Below, one piece after another: positions 12,005 to 22,730 of a DNA stretch of 64,000 nt (within the stretch, counting starts at the first letter, position 1; each line of letters opens with the position of its first letter). A program made the translations under genes and the position numbers. Source of the DNA: Aquanectria penicillioides (taxonomy: Eukaryota > Ascomycota > Sordariomycetes > Hypocreales > Nectriaceae). The notes beneath the pieces were generated by a model. That model made no database searches, was not told the DNA's origin, and was given only the letters and a program-made list of their open reading frames with translations. The DNA is taken from the NCBI GenBank assembly GCA_003415625.1, contig PYIU01000006.1:3472001-3536000 (forward strand). The letters are read 5' to 3'.

Positions 12005-13149
12005 GGTAAAGTTTCCAAAGAGGATTCCGCAGAGAAAGGTTGATGGCTAGTATCTTTTGTGTTTATTGGGGATGAAAAAGGAGGTCTCGGGAAGAAGGGT
12101 GTGCTGGGGATGAGAATGCGAACGTACTGTAGTTCTATCTAGATTTTGGTTGTAGTTGGTTGAGTTTGCTTTGCCACTCCCGCTTTTATGGCTGACTTCT
12201 ATAAATTTTTGCTCTCACACGCTTTTGACACAATTTACAACGCCCTAATGCACAAAGAAAGAGAATGAAGCTTAAACAAGGCTAAACCCGTGTCCGTCCT
12301 TGTGACTGGGGCTGGCTGGGAGCTGCGCACATATCACCGAATCCAACACTGCGATGGTTCTGAGACACCATGCTTGCTCGGCACTCTAAACTACAAGCCC
12401 ACCTTCGATTCGAGGCGATTTAATGGAAACCAGTTAGCATCCATGTAGCTACGGAAGCTGCTAAGACTGAACAGTAGAGCCTTGTATTTAGATGCGCGGT
12501 GACCATGCTCTGACAGCTTAGATTACATATTTGTTATCGTCATTCTGTCATTGCGAAAACTGTTGTGATATTCATCGCAGCATGATCACACTTGTCGCCA
12601 ATTCTCTTTAGATTATACATTCCAACCAAATTCTACCATCTTGAGGCCGAATTTCTTTTTCCTCCATCTCCATGTATCCATTAGTTGGCAATATTTGCTT
12701 GCCAAACCGGGGTATGGCATCAGCTGGACACAGGTGATATCAAATTGCCCGAGAAAAGCTTAATTGAGGCTTCTTTTTCCAATTTTTATTATTTGAAAGA
12801 ACCATTTCGCCATAATCTAATTTTTAGATTAGTTGAAAGGTATTTAGACATTTGAAATATTCCATTCCTAACATTTCAATCGAGGAGACGAAATCCGCCC
12901 AACTGTACCATCCGACAGAAGCACCAATAGGTCCAACGACTAGGAATTATGAATCAAGCTTAGATTATAGTGCCTCAGCTCATCTCAATCCTCCTGGGAG
13001 TGTGTCGCTCTCCGAGGACTCGTATAGCAATTTTATTTTCGCTACGCATCAGCCGAACAACGGGAATACCTTTGCGAATGACTTGGGACAGATGGTAATA
13101 TTTCGAATAAAGGTATTGCTGTATTCAGTATGCCGTTGTATTTGATGGC
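12005..13149. other. AT-rich intergenic region
   Basis: About 1.1 kb with no gene I can support. It contains the old promoter of the fungalysin relic and an A/T-rich stretch near 12600-12850. An open frame at 12852-13145 has no ATG near its start and no recognised domain. Confidence 0.5.
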
Positions 13150-13962
13150 TTACATGAACGCGAGATTCATCGATAACCCTTGCACCAAGGAGGGTCCAAC
13201 CCTCCATGCACCCCAACCTGCTAAGAAGAGTGCTCCCCAAGAAAGAAGCCCTCTTGCAATAAGAATCCTCTTGATGATCTCAAAGGTTTTCTTCTCATTC
13301 AACCTTGGAAATGGAGTGTTTGGGACATCTTTGTTCAGAAACTTGCACAGCGGCTCCCACCCGTCTTCCGCCTTGAACTCAAGCACTTCGATGTTGCGTT
13401 TCTTGGCCTCCATTCGCACGTAGTCGTAGTACTTGATATACATTTCTCCTCTAAAGACATGGTCGCTTCCGAGTGTGTTTTTGCTCCAGGTTAGCAGTTC
13501 CTGGACAAGTGCGTACCATAGTCTGTCGGTCTTCCAGAGAAGGCAAGACACTCTGTACCACGGCGTGAAAAAGAACCCTAGGCTATGTCGGGCACTTGCA
13601 ACCCAAACCTCCGGGCTGGGTCGTCCATTCAATACAACCTTGACGTTTGGATACATGTCCATCAAGTCGGGAATAAATCCAAAGGTAGGTAAGTCGCAAA
13701 TGGCGGGATAGCCTTGAATAAGCTCACGCAGTAACTTTTGCCGTCGTTGGTCATCCGTCTCCCTCATTGCCTCCAGCATCAGCTGTTGGAGATCTGCGTG
13801 TGGCAATATTTCTGCCATGTGCATGCAGGGCGTGAAACCGATCTGCTCAAACGCAGCCTGCATTGAGGAAGTGGCACAGCGAGGAAGTCCAGCTCCAATC
13901 ACAATGAGTGGAACCGGCTCGCCGACAGGCTTCCTTCCAGAGTCATGAAGAAATCGAACCAT
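13150..13962 (-). CDS. Sulfotransferase-family P-loop protein
   Basis: A single exon encodes 270 aa, the usual size of the fungal Sulfotransfer_4-type family. The N-terminus has the 5'-phosphosulfate binding loop (IVIGAGLPRCATSSMQAAFEQIG). It is followed by HMAEILPHADL, by the beta-strand YPNVKVVLNGRPSPEVWVASA corresponding to the 3'-phosphate binding element, and by the conserved WYALVQELLTW region. A C-terminal hydrophobic helix (GLLSWGALFLAGWGA) suggests membrane anchoring. The expected reaction is sulfuryl transfer from PAPS to a small acceptor, but many fungal members are uncharacterised. The start is the first ATG of the frame, just before the P-loop. Confidence 0.82.
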   Translation of the reverse strand: MVRFLHDSGRKPVGEPVPLIVIGAGLPRCATSSMQAAFEQIGFTPCMHMAEILPHADLQQLMLEAMRETDDQRRQKLLRELIQGYPAICDLPTFGFIPDLMDMYPNVKVVLNGRPSPEVWVASARHSLGFFFTPWYRVSCLLWKTDRLWYALVQELLTWSKNTLGSDHVFRGEMYIKYYDYVRMEAKKRNIEVLEFKAEDGWEPLCKFLNKDVPNTPFPRLNEKKTFEIIKRILIARGLLSWGALFLAGWGAWRVGPSLVQGLSMNLAFM

Positions 13963-14607
13963 CTTCTCAGGTAAAGGGAAAGTTATTTTGGGTGAAAGTA
14001 AATGGAATTTGAGTTTCCCAGGTCAATAGAAACACCGTGGTTCTTATACTGGTCATTCCGTGGCGCTCACAAGCTGTAAGTACACCAGCCATAAGCTGCA
14101 TGAAAAGCCGGATTTGGGTATTCTCTGCGAGCTCTTTCCATGCAGAAATCATCTGATTGCTTCCATCTTTGCGAAGCTTTATTTTTGTGAGCGCCACAAG
14201 TGACTGCATCGGCGGATGACGTGAGATGGAGACATTCATAGTAAGCGCCACATGAGCAGCTGTTCTCCCAACTTGAACCCGCCGAATCCCAGTTTCTAAG
14301 GCTTATTTAGCTGCTTAATCAATTCTAAAATTCTTGGCTCTGTCGGAAACGCACCATTTTCCCGTCGAATCTGGGGCTGGCTTACATCGACACCAAATAG
14401 CCGGTGGATATGAAAGCCGATGGCCCGATGCGCCGATGGTCCGACACTGTCGATGGCAACTAAGTTGCCTTGGCTGAGTGCCCTGTTATTTGCATGACTG
14501 CATAGAGAACATGTTATTTGGACGATCCACTACATATTGTAGTCTATCGAGTAACTATCTAAAATTAGGGTTGGTTGTTGGGCCTTTCAAAGAGTAGTGG
14601 CCGTGGC
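13963..14607. other. Intergenic: promoter of the sulfotransferase gene
   Basis: About 645 bases between the sulfotransferase start and the 3' end of the next minus-strand gene. A minus-strand open frame at 13967-14251 has coding-like composition, but no family match and no clean splice to either neighbour. Confidence 0.45.
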
Positions 14608-15800
14608 TCAACTATTTCGGGTACCCCAACATGGAGAGGAAGGTGTCACCTTCCTCAATCGGGCCCGAGCAGCGGCGACAATCTCTTCACTCAACTGTGC
14701 TCCTTGATTTCTTATAAAATCTTGATTCAAAACAATCCACTCATCCCCAATTTCCGGCCAATCTTCTCCAATAAGCTTGTGTCGGCTTGGGCGTTCAGGC
14801 GGGAGCTTTCTCTCAAACTTATCTCGGAAGATGTGATAATGAGCCAGAGCATCATATGGATCCCAACGTGGATGGTTGTCTCGAGTTCCGAGTATTGGCA
14901 GAGGACATCTAGCACCCTCATCTTGCGGTGAAAGCAAAAATTGGAGTAAAGAATCAAACTGCTCTGATGTTGGAGGGTAAAGAGTTCCGGGGCCGCGATA
15001 AACAAAGCCATGTATCCACATCTCTTTGCACTGCGTTTCGTCAGTTGGTGAATAAGCAAAGAGCGGAAATGTTTGAGAGAACTGCAGACACATACTTCTT
15101 GTTCGCTTTCGCCTCGGTCAAATACAACCACACCGCCAAAAATCCGTCCCTCTGCCCAATATCCGACAACATCGGCAAGACCTTGAGGATATTGCTCATA
15201 ATACATATATGCTGTATGAAAGAACGCAACGGGTGGTAAGTCATAACCGTGACAATCGACGCCCTCCCGGGACTGCAAAATAGACTCCATGAGTTGTTGT
15301 TGCAGCCAGTCATCATGGACTTTGTGTTTATGTGCCCCGTCATCCAACTTGAATAGGTATACAGCTATTTGATGAGATGCCACAACAACAAGCTCTATCA
15401 ACCGCATATTGAACTCTCTTGAACCAGGAACAGTATTCTGGAATGCTTCCAAAAGCTATTTTGATGAGCTGTCGTTAGTAACACGGACGGTTCTTTCCAG
15501 AATTCTCAACAGAGTTGGTCTTACATCATGTTCAAAACATAATTTAGAAGCGTCGAACTGAGCTTTAAAAGCACGAGTTCTTTCAATAATACCTTCGCAG
15601 AGGCTCGTGTGATCCAGTTCAAAGACAGGATGGCGGTCCATCTTGATGTAGGTCTCCCTCAAGCTCTGTTTTGTTGGTAACCCATCAAGGATCTGAGCAT
15701 ATGTCTCTTCGGCGATATCGGTCGACAACAGGGCTGATAAAGCCCTACGAAAAGGCTCCCGGTGGTTCTTACTCAGATCTTCAATATTTTTAAGGCTCAT
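14608..15800 (-). CDS. Unrecognised three-exon fungal protein
   Basis: Three exons (15800-15525, 15455-15096, 15030-14608) give 352 aa. The first intron has a GTAAGA donor, a perfect TACTAAC branch point and a TAG acceptor. The second has GTATGT and a CGCAG acceptor. Both are phase 0, so the gene model is well supported even though the family is not recognised. The protein is soluble, without a signal peptide or membrane helix. It has an alpha-helical N-terminal ~110 residues, an aromatic-rich centre (VAFFHTAYMYYEQYPQG, GRIFGGVVVFDRGE) and a charged C-terminal part. The combination of W/Y/F clusters with acidic residues does not match an enzyme motif I know. No function is proposed. Confidence 0.7.
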
Positions 15801-16648
15801 TCTTATTCGATTTAAGATATTTTGATGGGAAAGATTGAGGTTCGGTAAGAACGTTGACTTGAATGCCGCAAGGCGGTGTTAGGGAAGAGAGGACTGTGGC
15901 CTGACGAGTGCGGGGTACCGCACAAAGCCAATCAGGGCCGCGGTTCCTTGAAGCGCTGTGCCCGCCAATACAACTATCAACTCTGGCGCCTGAGTGGGTC
16001 GTTGTTGGCTGTGGAATCAAGCCATACTTGACCCAACATCAATCTAGGAGGATCATCATACGCGCGCGCGTAAACTTGAGTAGCGCAGGGGGCGGGCCAA
16101 GCCACACAGCAAGGACTTCCATCGCCTCAAAATGTTGGTGATTACCTTGTTTCAGACTGGGCATGCCAAATCTCTTGGCCAAAGGAATTGTCAAATAAAG
16201 GCGACGCAATAGGCGCAAGGAAACGAAAATAACATTCGAAGGCCCACTGTGTTGGTCTTTGGCCGAAAGGCTGCCCTGAAACAGTGCCCAACCGTGTTGG
16301 TTTGAAGCTTGTGAGTTCTTCTCAGTGGAACATGCGTGCAGGGACCCAAGCCCAAGAAGCGAAGGCGTGATAGAGCCAACATGCAGCATAGCCATCGATT
16401 CGAGTTAAACCTAGAACCAATATGATGGTTTTTTATGATATTGATATACAAATACCAGTTGATGTCCTTGACACTGGGATAAAAGAAAAACCCACAATCG
16501 TACACTCTTCGTCCTCTAGGAGCCTTGGAACGATTTGAGAGCGTCATTCAGCTCAGGGCAGTCAACTTTTTGTTGGCATCATCTATTGCCATTTTTACCC
16601 TATTTCGAAAATCGAAATTCTCTGTTCATTTTTCTCTTATCTTGCTCA
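15801..16648. other. Intergenic region between divergent genes
   Basis: About 850 bases separate the unrecognised minus-strand gene (start 15800) from the plus-strand HExxH-protein gene (start 16649), so it should contain two promoters. A short alternating run of CG dinucleotides lies near 16060. No convincing gene is present; minus-strand open frames at 16039-16547 lack domains. Confidence 0.45.
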
Positions 16649-17057
16649 ATGTCGGGAAGAACTCCCCTTTTCACCAATGCAAATGGGATTAACGGGCTGG
16701 TTATCAATGAACAGAGACGTCGACCCGATGGGCAGGAAGGAACTGTTAGTAAAGAGGAAAATTCTTGGACTTTCACAGCGGTAAGAGCTACTTTCAGTTT
16801 TGTAATTAACCGATGCAGTCTAATCAGTTTCTGATCTTTGTGCCCAGCTTGCGTCAGCAATTAATATTGGCGTAAAAATTCTCGAATCTAACCAAGGCAA
16901 ACGCGCACTTGTTGCACTTGGTAGGTCCGTGATCCAGCAATGGGAGGATTCTGATTCACATCGGTTTGGTGGAGAGATCGGAAGAATAAGCGAATACGTT
17001 GATCATTTTCTCGCCGCATTGAGACGAGACTTCCCACAAGTCACTGTTGCTGAGCTA

Positions 17058-18399
17058 CAGTGGGGCATCAAAAGTTACGACACATTTTCATGTACCCCGC
17101 TTTCCCTCTACCTACACCATAATCAACATTCAACTTCAACAGCTTATTGCACAGCCAAATAAGGTCAGAATGGTATCGCAAGTGCATCATTCACCTCATA
17201 CAAGAACAAGGATTGTTTGGAGGTACAACTCAGGCATATCCGCTGCCTCTATCGCACGCAATAAGGGGCTAAGTCGGCATGCAATTTATAGTGTGGTAAG
17301 GCGATATTATGACCAATAGAGCGGCCAAAATCAACCTAGATCTGGCCGGCCGCGCAAGATAGAAGCCCAGAAAAGGAGACAGATACTATAAGTCATAGGG
17401 CATAACCCTCATATTCAAATCAAGAAATTAATTAAAGAAGCCGGATTAAGCTATTCAAAGAAGACAGTTCTAACATTCCTTAAAAAGGAAGGCATTATGC
17501 ACTTCTAGTCACTTATCCGGCCTTTTATTAATAAGGCTACAGCCAAAAAACAACTGCACTTTGCTAGGCGATACGTACATATATCTACAGATTTTTGGGA
17601 GTCTTGGACCTTCTTAAATAAAGTTATTGTAGCCTAAGGCAAGGGCCAGAGACGCACTTGGTGCTTCTGTAAGCCGGTATATAATCTCTTTATAATTGTG
17701 ACTCCCCTAATAGTTCCTAGCATAAGAGACTATTCAAAAAGAATGTTCAAACCCATATCACTCCAACAAGGCATTCGCAGATATTTTTCAGCGCCTTTAG
17801 CTATCGCAAACGCATTCCAATGGTCCCTCTTTATGGCGATGCAGACTCAAACCGTAGCGGCGTTACGGCGCGAGTTCTGCTTGAATGCCTGCAGCAATAC
17901 CTTCCTCAAATTATCACCAGAAATAGCCGCTTTCAACACAATAATTCCCCTCTTTTTCAATCGCAATTGATGATGAGCTGGCTGCTAGAATGGTATGAGA
18001 ACCGAAGGGCTGAAGTAATAGACTAGCCGCCCTACAGCCCTAATCTCAACCCTATTGAAAATCTATAGGCAATCCTTAAAACAAGGATATGCAAGCGGTA
18101 TCCTAATCTCTCAACCATACCTAAAAATAAGGAATCAAAGCAGCGCCTTATTGAAGCTGCAATTAAGCTATGGGAAGAGATTGAGCCAGAGGTGCTGCAA
18201 AACCTGATCTTTTCAATAAAGCGCAGAATGCAAGCAGTTGTACGCGCGCAAGGCTAGTATACAAAATATTAAAAGGCCATTAGAATCTCCATCTAAAGGG
18301 CTATATATTGATATATATAGATAGTTAATATATATTTATTTGGATTTATTAGAATTATTTGAAAGTGAAGCCTCTTTTGGTGGAGGTATAGTGACACTG
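17058..18399 (+). mobile_element. Tc1/mariner-family DNA transposon, 1.34 kb, inactive
   Basis: The element begins CAGTG directly after a TA (17056-17057) and ends CACTG at 18395-18399. Its length is 1342 bases, typical of Tc1/mariner. It carries a transposase with a helix-turn-helix and DDE-region remains. The terminal inverted repeats are strongly degraded: beyond CAGTG only a CAAAAG block is clearly shared. The right-hand TA is no longer visible. It sits inside the coding region of the HExxH-protein gene. Confidence 0.72.
17170..18272 (+). pseudogene. Tc1/mariner transposase, multiply interrupted
   Basis: The translation starts at an ATG at 17170 with a helix-turn-helix segment (TRIVWRYNSGISAASIARNK). 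It continues through GRPRKIEAQKR, a central catalytic part, and PPYSPNLNPIENL, the classic last DDE block. It ends at about 18272 after VLQNLIFSIKRRMQAVVRA. Several in-frame stops replace Trp (TGG to TAG before PPYSP and after PIENL), and there is at least one frameshift around 17.7-17.8 kb. The expected middle catalytic Asp appears as Asn (FQHNNSP). The copy cannot make active transposase. The pattern of transitions fits RIP. Confidence 0.85.
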
Positions 18400-19379
18400 G
18401 GTTGACTCGGAATGTGTCGGAATTTTTTCACCCCCACTGTAGGCGGCCCTGACACCTTAGCGCACACCAGCCGCATGCCTCCAGTAGCTGGAGTTACGTG
18501 GAATGGGAATCTTTTGGACTACAAGCCAAAGATGTCTGTTGGGCTTTACTTCAACCTTTGTGTAAGTATTGTTTTCTTGAGATACCTGAAACGCCGGCTA
18601 ATTAAGTGCGCTTGCAGAGAGTTGCTGATATGGTTGCAACTGCATGTGACATGTGGAAGAGTAGCCAACAACCTGGCCGTAGGGTCGACCCGACCTCTAG
18701 ACGTCATAAGGGATTTCAATTCATGTTTGCTGTAGCTACTGCGCATGAGCTTTGCCATGCCTTTGTGGCCTATCTTAGCCAGAATCAGCAAGCACTTGGC
18801 GCTTATACCCCGCCAACACTGACTCACCTGGATTATGGAACCCAGTCACCGGATCAAGGAAGGAGAACTGGTGAGTCTGGCCGATGGTTCGAGAATTACC
18901 TTTTCGGTGGCTCTGTGGAGTTTTATCGTGATAAGAAGGAGGGTAATGATCAAGTATGTCCAATTACTACCCAACATTCGACTTTCGTGTTAACGCATAG
19001 CTGTAGGTTGGCATTCCATACATCCTTGACCGGCAAGCGGTCGCTTATAAAATTGATTCTAAATTTGTGAGGAGTATGGTGGAAAGCTCGAGAAGTTAGT
19101 ACCCCATAAACGTGAATATCCCGCAGATAGAAATACTAAACTCGTTTAGACTTTGTATTTCCTTTCCCTGTTGCCAAACGTGGGGTTTCTTCTCGGGAAC
19201 GTGTCGCCGAAGGACTTTCGAGTCTTGGATCCAACAGCACCGGAGGCTCACTCCCCGCCGGACTGTTGTACATGCGAGCACGGCATGAGGGGCCACTCCG
19301 TACTTATAATGTTTCATATGATGAACTGTGCCTAGTTCCTGTTGCACCAAGACCTCTCCGAGCTCAGAGAGTTGCCTAA

Positions 19380-20563
19380 AGTGCAACTTTGGTCATTTAC
19401 AGTGGATAATAAAGAGAAGAGATATGTTAGAACATCTCTCGCTGGCATTATCCCAATGAACATCCGGAAATCTTACCGTGATCGGATCGCGAACATGTTC
19501 TTACATGGTTGATAGGCCAAGTCTTTCTAGTTTATGTTTTGTATTCATGTAGACCGGGATTCTTAGCCGAGTCTCAAAGTTTTGCAACTACGTTGGCTTC
19601 TCGAAATGATAGATAAATAGGCCCAAAAATACAACAGATCGACGCTGAGTGGTTTCGAGGTCTAATCACAGAAGGAAATTTACCGATTGCAAACCAAAAT
19701 TTGATTAGCAACCATGTGGAGTGATGTCATGCATTCCTAAGTCTTGAACGCTGTTGGAGAAGTCAAAATACTTCCTATGTTTTCTCAGTCATCATAAACA
19801 ATAGTTGTTGTTCTCGTCCGCACGATCGCGCGTTACGATTCAAGATCATATCCCTCTGATCTTGGGTCCCAAGTGAGGTTTTCAGACGCAGAATCTCCAG
19901 ACCCTGCATGATGAGGCGAATAATTCGCCGCTCCCACCTCAGAAAGACCATTCACTGAACCAATACTTTCAATATCTTCTCCGTTTGCAATAGTTGTCAA
20001 ATCCATGACGCGTTTGCGGATTGTTACTCCACAGGGAGGAATTCCACAAGAACACTGAAAAGCTCTGAATCAATCCCTGTTGGCCATGTCCTTGCAAACT
20101 TTTCCATGATGTGTTTAGCCTCACGGACCATCAACCAACATAACCTCCACAGCTAAATACTCGCCACTTACCAAGGCAGAGGTTCCTCCCACTTGGTTTC
20201 GCCTTTCGAACTAACTCCCAGCGGACTTTTCTTGAACTTTGTCGTTGTCAATTGCCATAGCAGCTCGTGGATGGGGCCATGTGTTGTTCCATCTTGATAT
20301 TGCGCATCGCCGAATTCGCGAGTCTGATTACACCGTCCGATTTTCCATCGACGTTCATGTCCAAGAAATCATTCATCGTAGTGTGCTGCGACGCTGGTCC
20401 CGGTGCGAACTAACCATTCACCATTCCAGAAGGATTGCCTCTATCAATGTAAAATAACCGAAATCACAAAAGACGCACCCAAGTGCTCAATGATGGCCTC
20501 TCCATTGCCTAAAATTGAAATGCCAACCCCATATGGTGCAGCTCAAAGCAGTTGTCGTTCCCA
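19380..20563. other. Gene-free interval
   Basis: About 1.2 kb between the 3' end of the interrupted HExxH gene and the 3' end of the acyl-CoA dehydrogenase gene. I see no conserved domain, repeat or RNA gene. A plus-strand open frame at 20239-20457 is short and unsupported. Confidence 0.5.
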
Positions 20564-22359
20564 CTACAGCCGCCCCTTTACCCCTTGGTTTGTTTCCTTG
20601 GCGACTTGGGAAGTGATTTTTAGCGCTCGACGCGTCGCCAAATCTAGCAAAATCTCTTCACTCCCACCTGGGACTGTGATAGCCTTGACATCCCGCCAGA
20701 TTCGCTCCACTCGCCCACCGCGGCCTCCCCTCGTCAAGCCAACGCCGCCCATGATCTGGATTGCTTCACGCACCACATTTTCGAGTACTATTCCCGCATG
20801 GGCTTTAAGCTGCGCAGTTGTTCCTGCCAAGAGGAGCTCCCCCTCGGCCGGGGATAACTGAGATAATTGATAAATCAAACTCTAGAGATGAAGTGTGAGC
20901 TACCGTGGTTTGCATCCTAGTACGCACTTACCTCGATCCATGATTGGAGGGCTTCTGCCTCTCGGCTCATATTCGCAAATTTCAGTCTAATGACAGCTAT
21001 GGGGGTTCTTAGTGCCGTTGCAGACCTTGTATTGCCATGTACTCACGGTGATACGTTAAGATCTTCCCGAATGTTTCTCGGTTCATTGCATATCTGTGGA
21101 ATATCTGTTAGAGACGAAAACAAACTACTCTGCTTCGCGTACCTAATGGAATCCTCCAAGCAGACCCTCGCACATCTCAGGGCCTGGAAACCGATGAAGA
21201 GCCTCTGAAGTTGTTAGGATCTGAAATCAATACCAAGCGTTCACCTCACCTCGTGGTTAAAATTAGATACGATGTACTTGAAGCCCTTTCCACGTTCGCC
21301 AACAACCATATCCACTGAGACTCGGACATCTTCTAGATCCACAAATGCGGTTCCCGCAGCAGTAGAGCCGGACATTGTCATATGTCTTGTTGTGACGCCT
21401 TCCGTTCGTGGAATGACTATTAAGGTGAATTCCCCCGTGGTTTCTTTGACTAGGGTAAGAAAATAATCGGCGTACATGCCGGATGTAATCCACTGCTAAT
21501 CTTAACTGACTGTGTACCGTTGTGAATTGGAGCTCGCACGTACTTTTTTCTCGCCGTTGATGATGAAATGTGAACCATCTGGAGTGAGTTGAGCCTCGGT
21601 TTGGAGACCTTGAACATCTGAGCCAGCATCCGGCTCTGTGATAGCCAGAGCTATTCGTCCAAGGCCAGAAAGAATTTCGTGTACAACGCTTGGGATACAA
21701 TCAACAACGAACCTCACATGAGCTCAAGCGGTACTCACGTCTGCTGAAGCTTCTCTGAACCAAACTTCTGAATAGCAGGTACTGCCAACGTCTGAAGGAT
21801 GGAATTAGTGAGATAACGCAAGCAATGTTCCAAGAACTTACTACGCCGCCGACAAGTCCGTTTTCGATACTGCACTCAATTAGTAGGAATTTGAATGGTG
21901 GCCAAGCTCTTACCCTATACCGCCGACTCGCCCGAACTCGTCATGGATGATGAAGTCGTGGAACCCATCCCAATCTTCGGGCGAAATATTGCCGATAATT
22001 GGATATTTTCCTTTCCATGGCTCTTGAATCTTAGATCCCGATGCCATGGGCATTAGTAGACCATCATCGGCTGCTTTTTGGTAAAGAGATTCTGGGAGTG
22101 ACCCAGAGTGCTCCCATTCTTCAGTAAATGGGATCAAATTCTAAACGGGTCAGGTCAATTCATTCTTCAAAATGTTAAAAACATCCAAGAAAAAACATTC
22201 GCTCACCTCTTCAACCCATAACCTCATGGCATGCCGAAGTTGTCGATGGCTATCGCGATAATACGGGCTGGGGCATCCTCGAGCCCATGTTGCTTCAGCA
22301 AATGGAAGCGTGGAGCCATAAAGCCATTTGCTCTTTACTTCCTCAGAGATGATGGACAT
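20564..22359 (-). CDS. Acyl-CoA dehydrogenase family protein
   Basis: The gene starts at the ATG at 22359 and is cut by about nine short introns, all with recognisable GT/AG borders that keep the frame. Signature 1 (ALAITEPDAGSDV) near the middle binds FAD and substrate. It is followed by HFIINGEKK and WITSGMYADYF, the beta-domain. The C-terminal domain has RETFGKILTYHPVIRLKFANM, and signature 2 (QIMGGVGLTRGG) lies close to the end. The enzyme should remove hydrogens from the alpha-beta position of a CoA thioester. The divergent P450 gene starts 371 bases away, suggesting joint control. Together with the CoA ligase at 29.3 kb it suggests beta-oxidation-like processing of an activated acid. 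Confidence 0.88.
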
Positions 22360-22730
22360 GTTGATAGTGACAGTACGATTTAATCATAAACGTATTGGTT
22401 GTGTATATTTTCGCTTGAGAATAATATAATCGCCCTGAGGATTTGTATTTGTTGGGTGGTGTTTCGTGGCTGATGACGCCTGGCCGAGATGGCCGGAAAT
22501 TTGAAGCGGGTTTTCCGTTGCTATTCCGTGAGACACCAAGCACGGAATCCACGACGGACACACCCATGCCGTCATGCCACTGCGCACGACCGAGCCCGGA
22601 GAAAAAACGAACTAAAAGAAAGACAAGAGAGTAAAAGGAATGCGAGACAAAGCAATCATTTGCAAGAGTCATTGTCTTAATTGATTGCTAAGAAGACACT
22701 GACGCAGACTTTGATTCGCCTGCCTTGAAC
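22360..22730. promoter_or_regulatory. Divergent promoter (dehydrogenase/P450) with CGGAAT-type motifs
   Basis: This 371-base region separates two divergent starts. It contains CCGGAAATTTG at about 22493, ATTCCG at 22523-22528 and CGGAAT at 22543-22548. These fit the CGG-triplet sites used by Zn2Cys6 regulators and recur in the other promoters of the cluster. Confidence 0.5.

Larger units (their letters stand above)
16649..19379 (+). pseudogene. Gene for a predicted HExxH (zincin-like) protein, interrupted by a Tc1/mariner element
   Basis: Exons at 16649-16780 and 16848 to about 17057 read MSGRTPLFTNANGINGLV and on through LASAINIGVKILESNQG. The frame then runs into a transposon (17058-18399). 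The gene resumes downstream: a segment ending NGNLLDYKPKMSVGLYFNL, an exon to 18953 containing ATAHELCHAF (an HExxH metal site) and ESGRWFENYLFGGSVEFYRD, an exon 19007-19094, and a last exon 19150-19379 ending in TAA. The last intron has a TACTAAAC branch point. The downstream exons are open and well spliced, so the host gene looks young in its damage. The exact junction near 18400-18500, where another intron is possible, is unresolved. Function is a guess: a fungal metalloprotease-like protein. Confidence 0.6.

Noticed and set aside
12852..13145. Plus-strand open frame of 97 codons upstream of the sulfotransferase gene
   Set aside because: It begins with a non-ATG codon, has no domain or splice partner, and its end overlaps the sulfotransferase frame on the other strand.
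13967..14251. Minus-strand frame of 94 codons just before the sulfotransferase start
   Set aside because: Composition is coding-like, but no family match was seen and no intron joins it in phase to the sulfotransferase.
16039..16547. Overlapping minus-strand open frames
   Set aside because: No recognisable motif, and they lie in the shared promoter of two divergent genes.
17058..18399. Treating the transposon as an intron of the host gene
   Set aside because: No suitable GT donor lies at the left border, and the interior is a transposase relic with CAGTG/CACTG ends.
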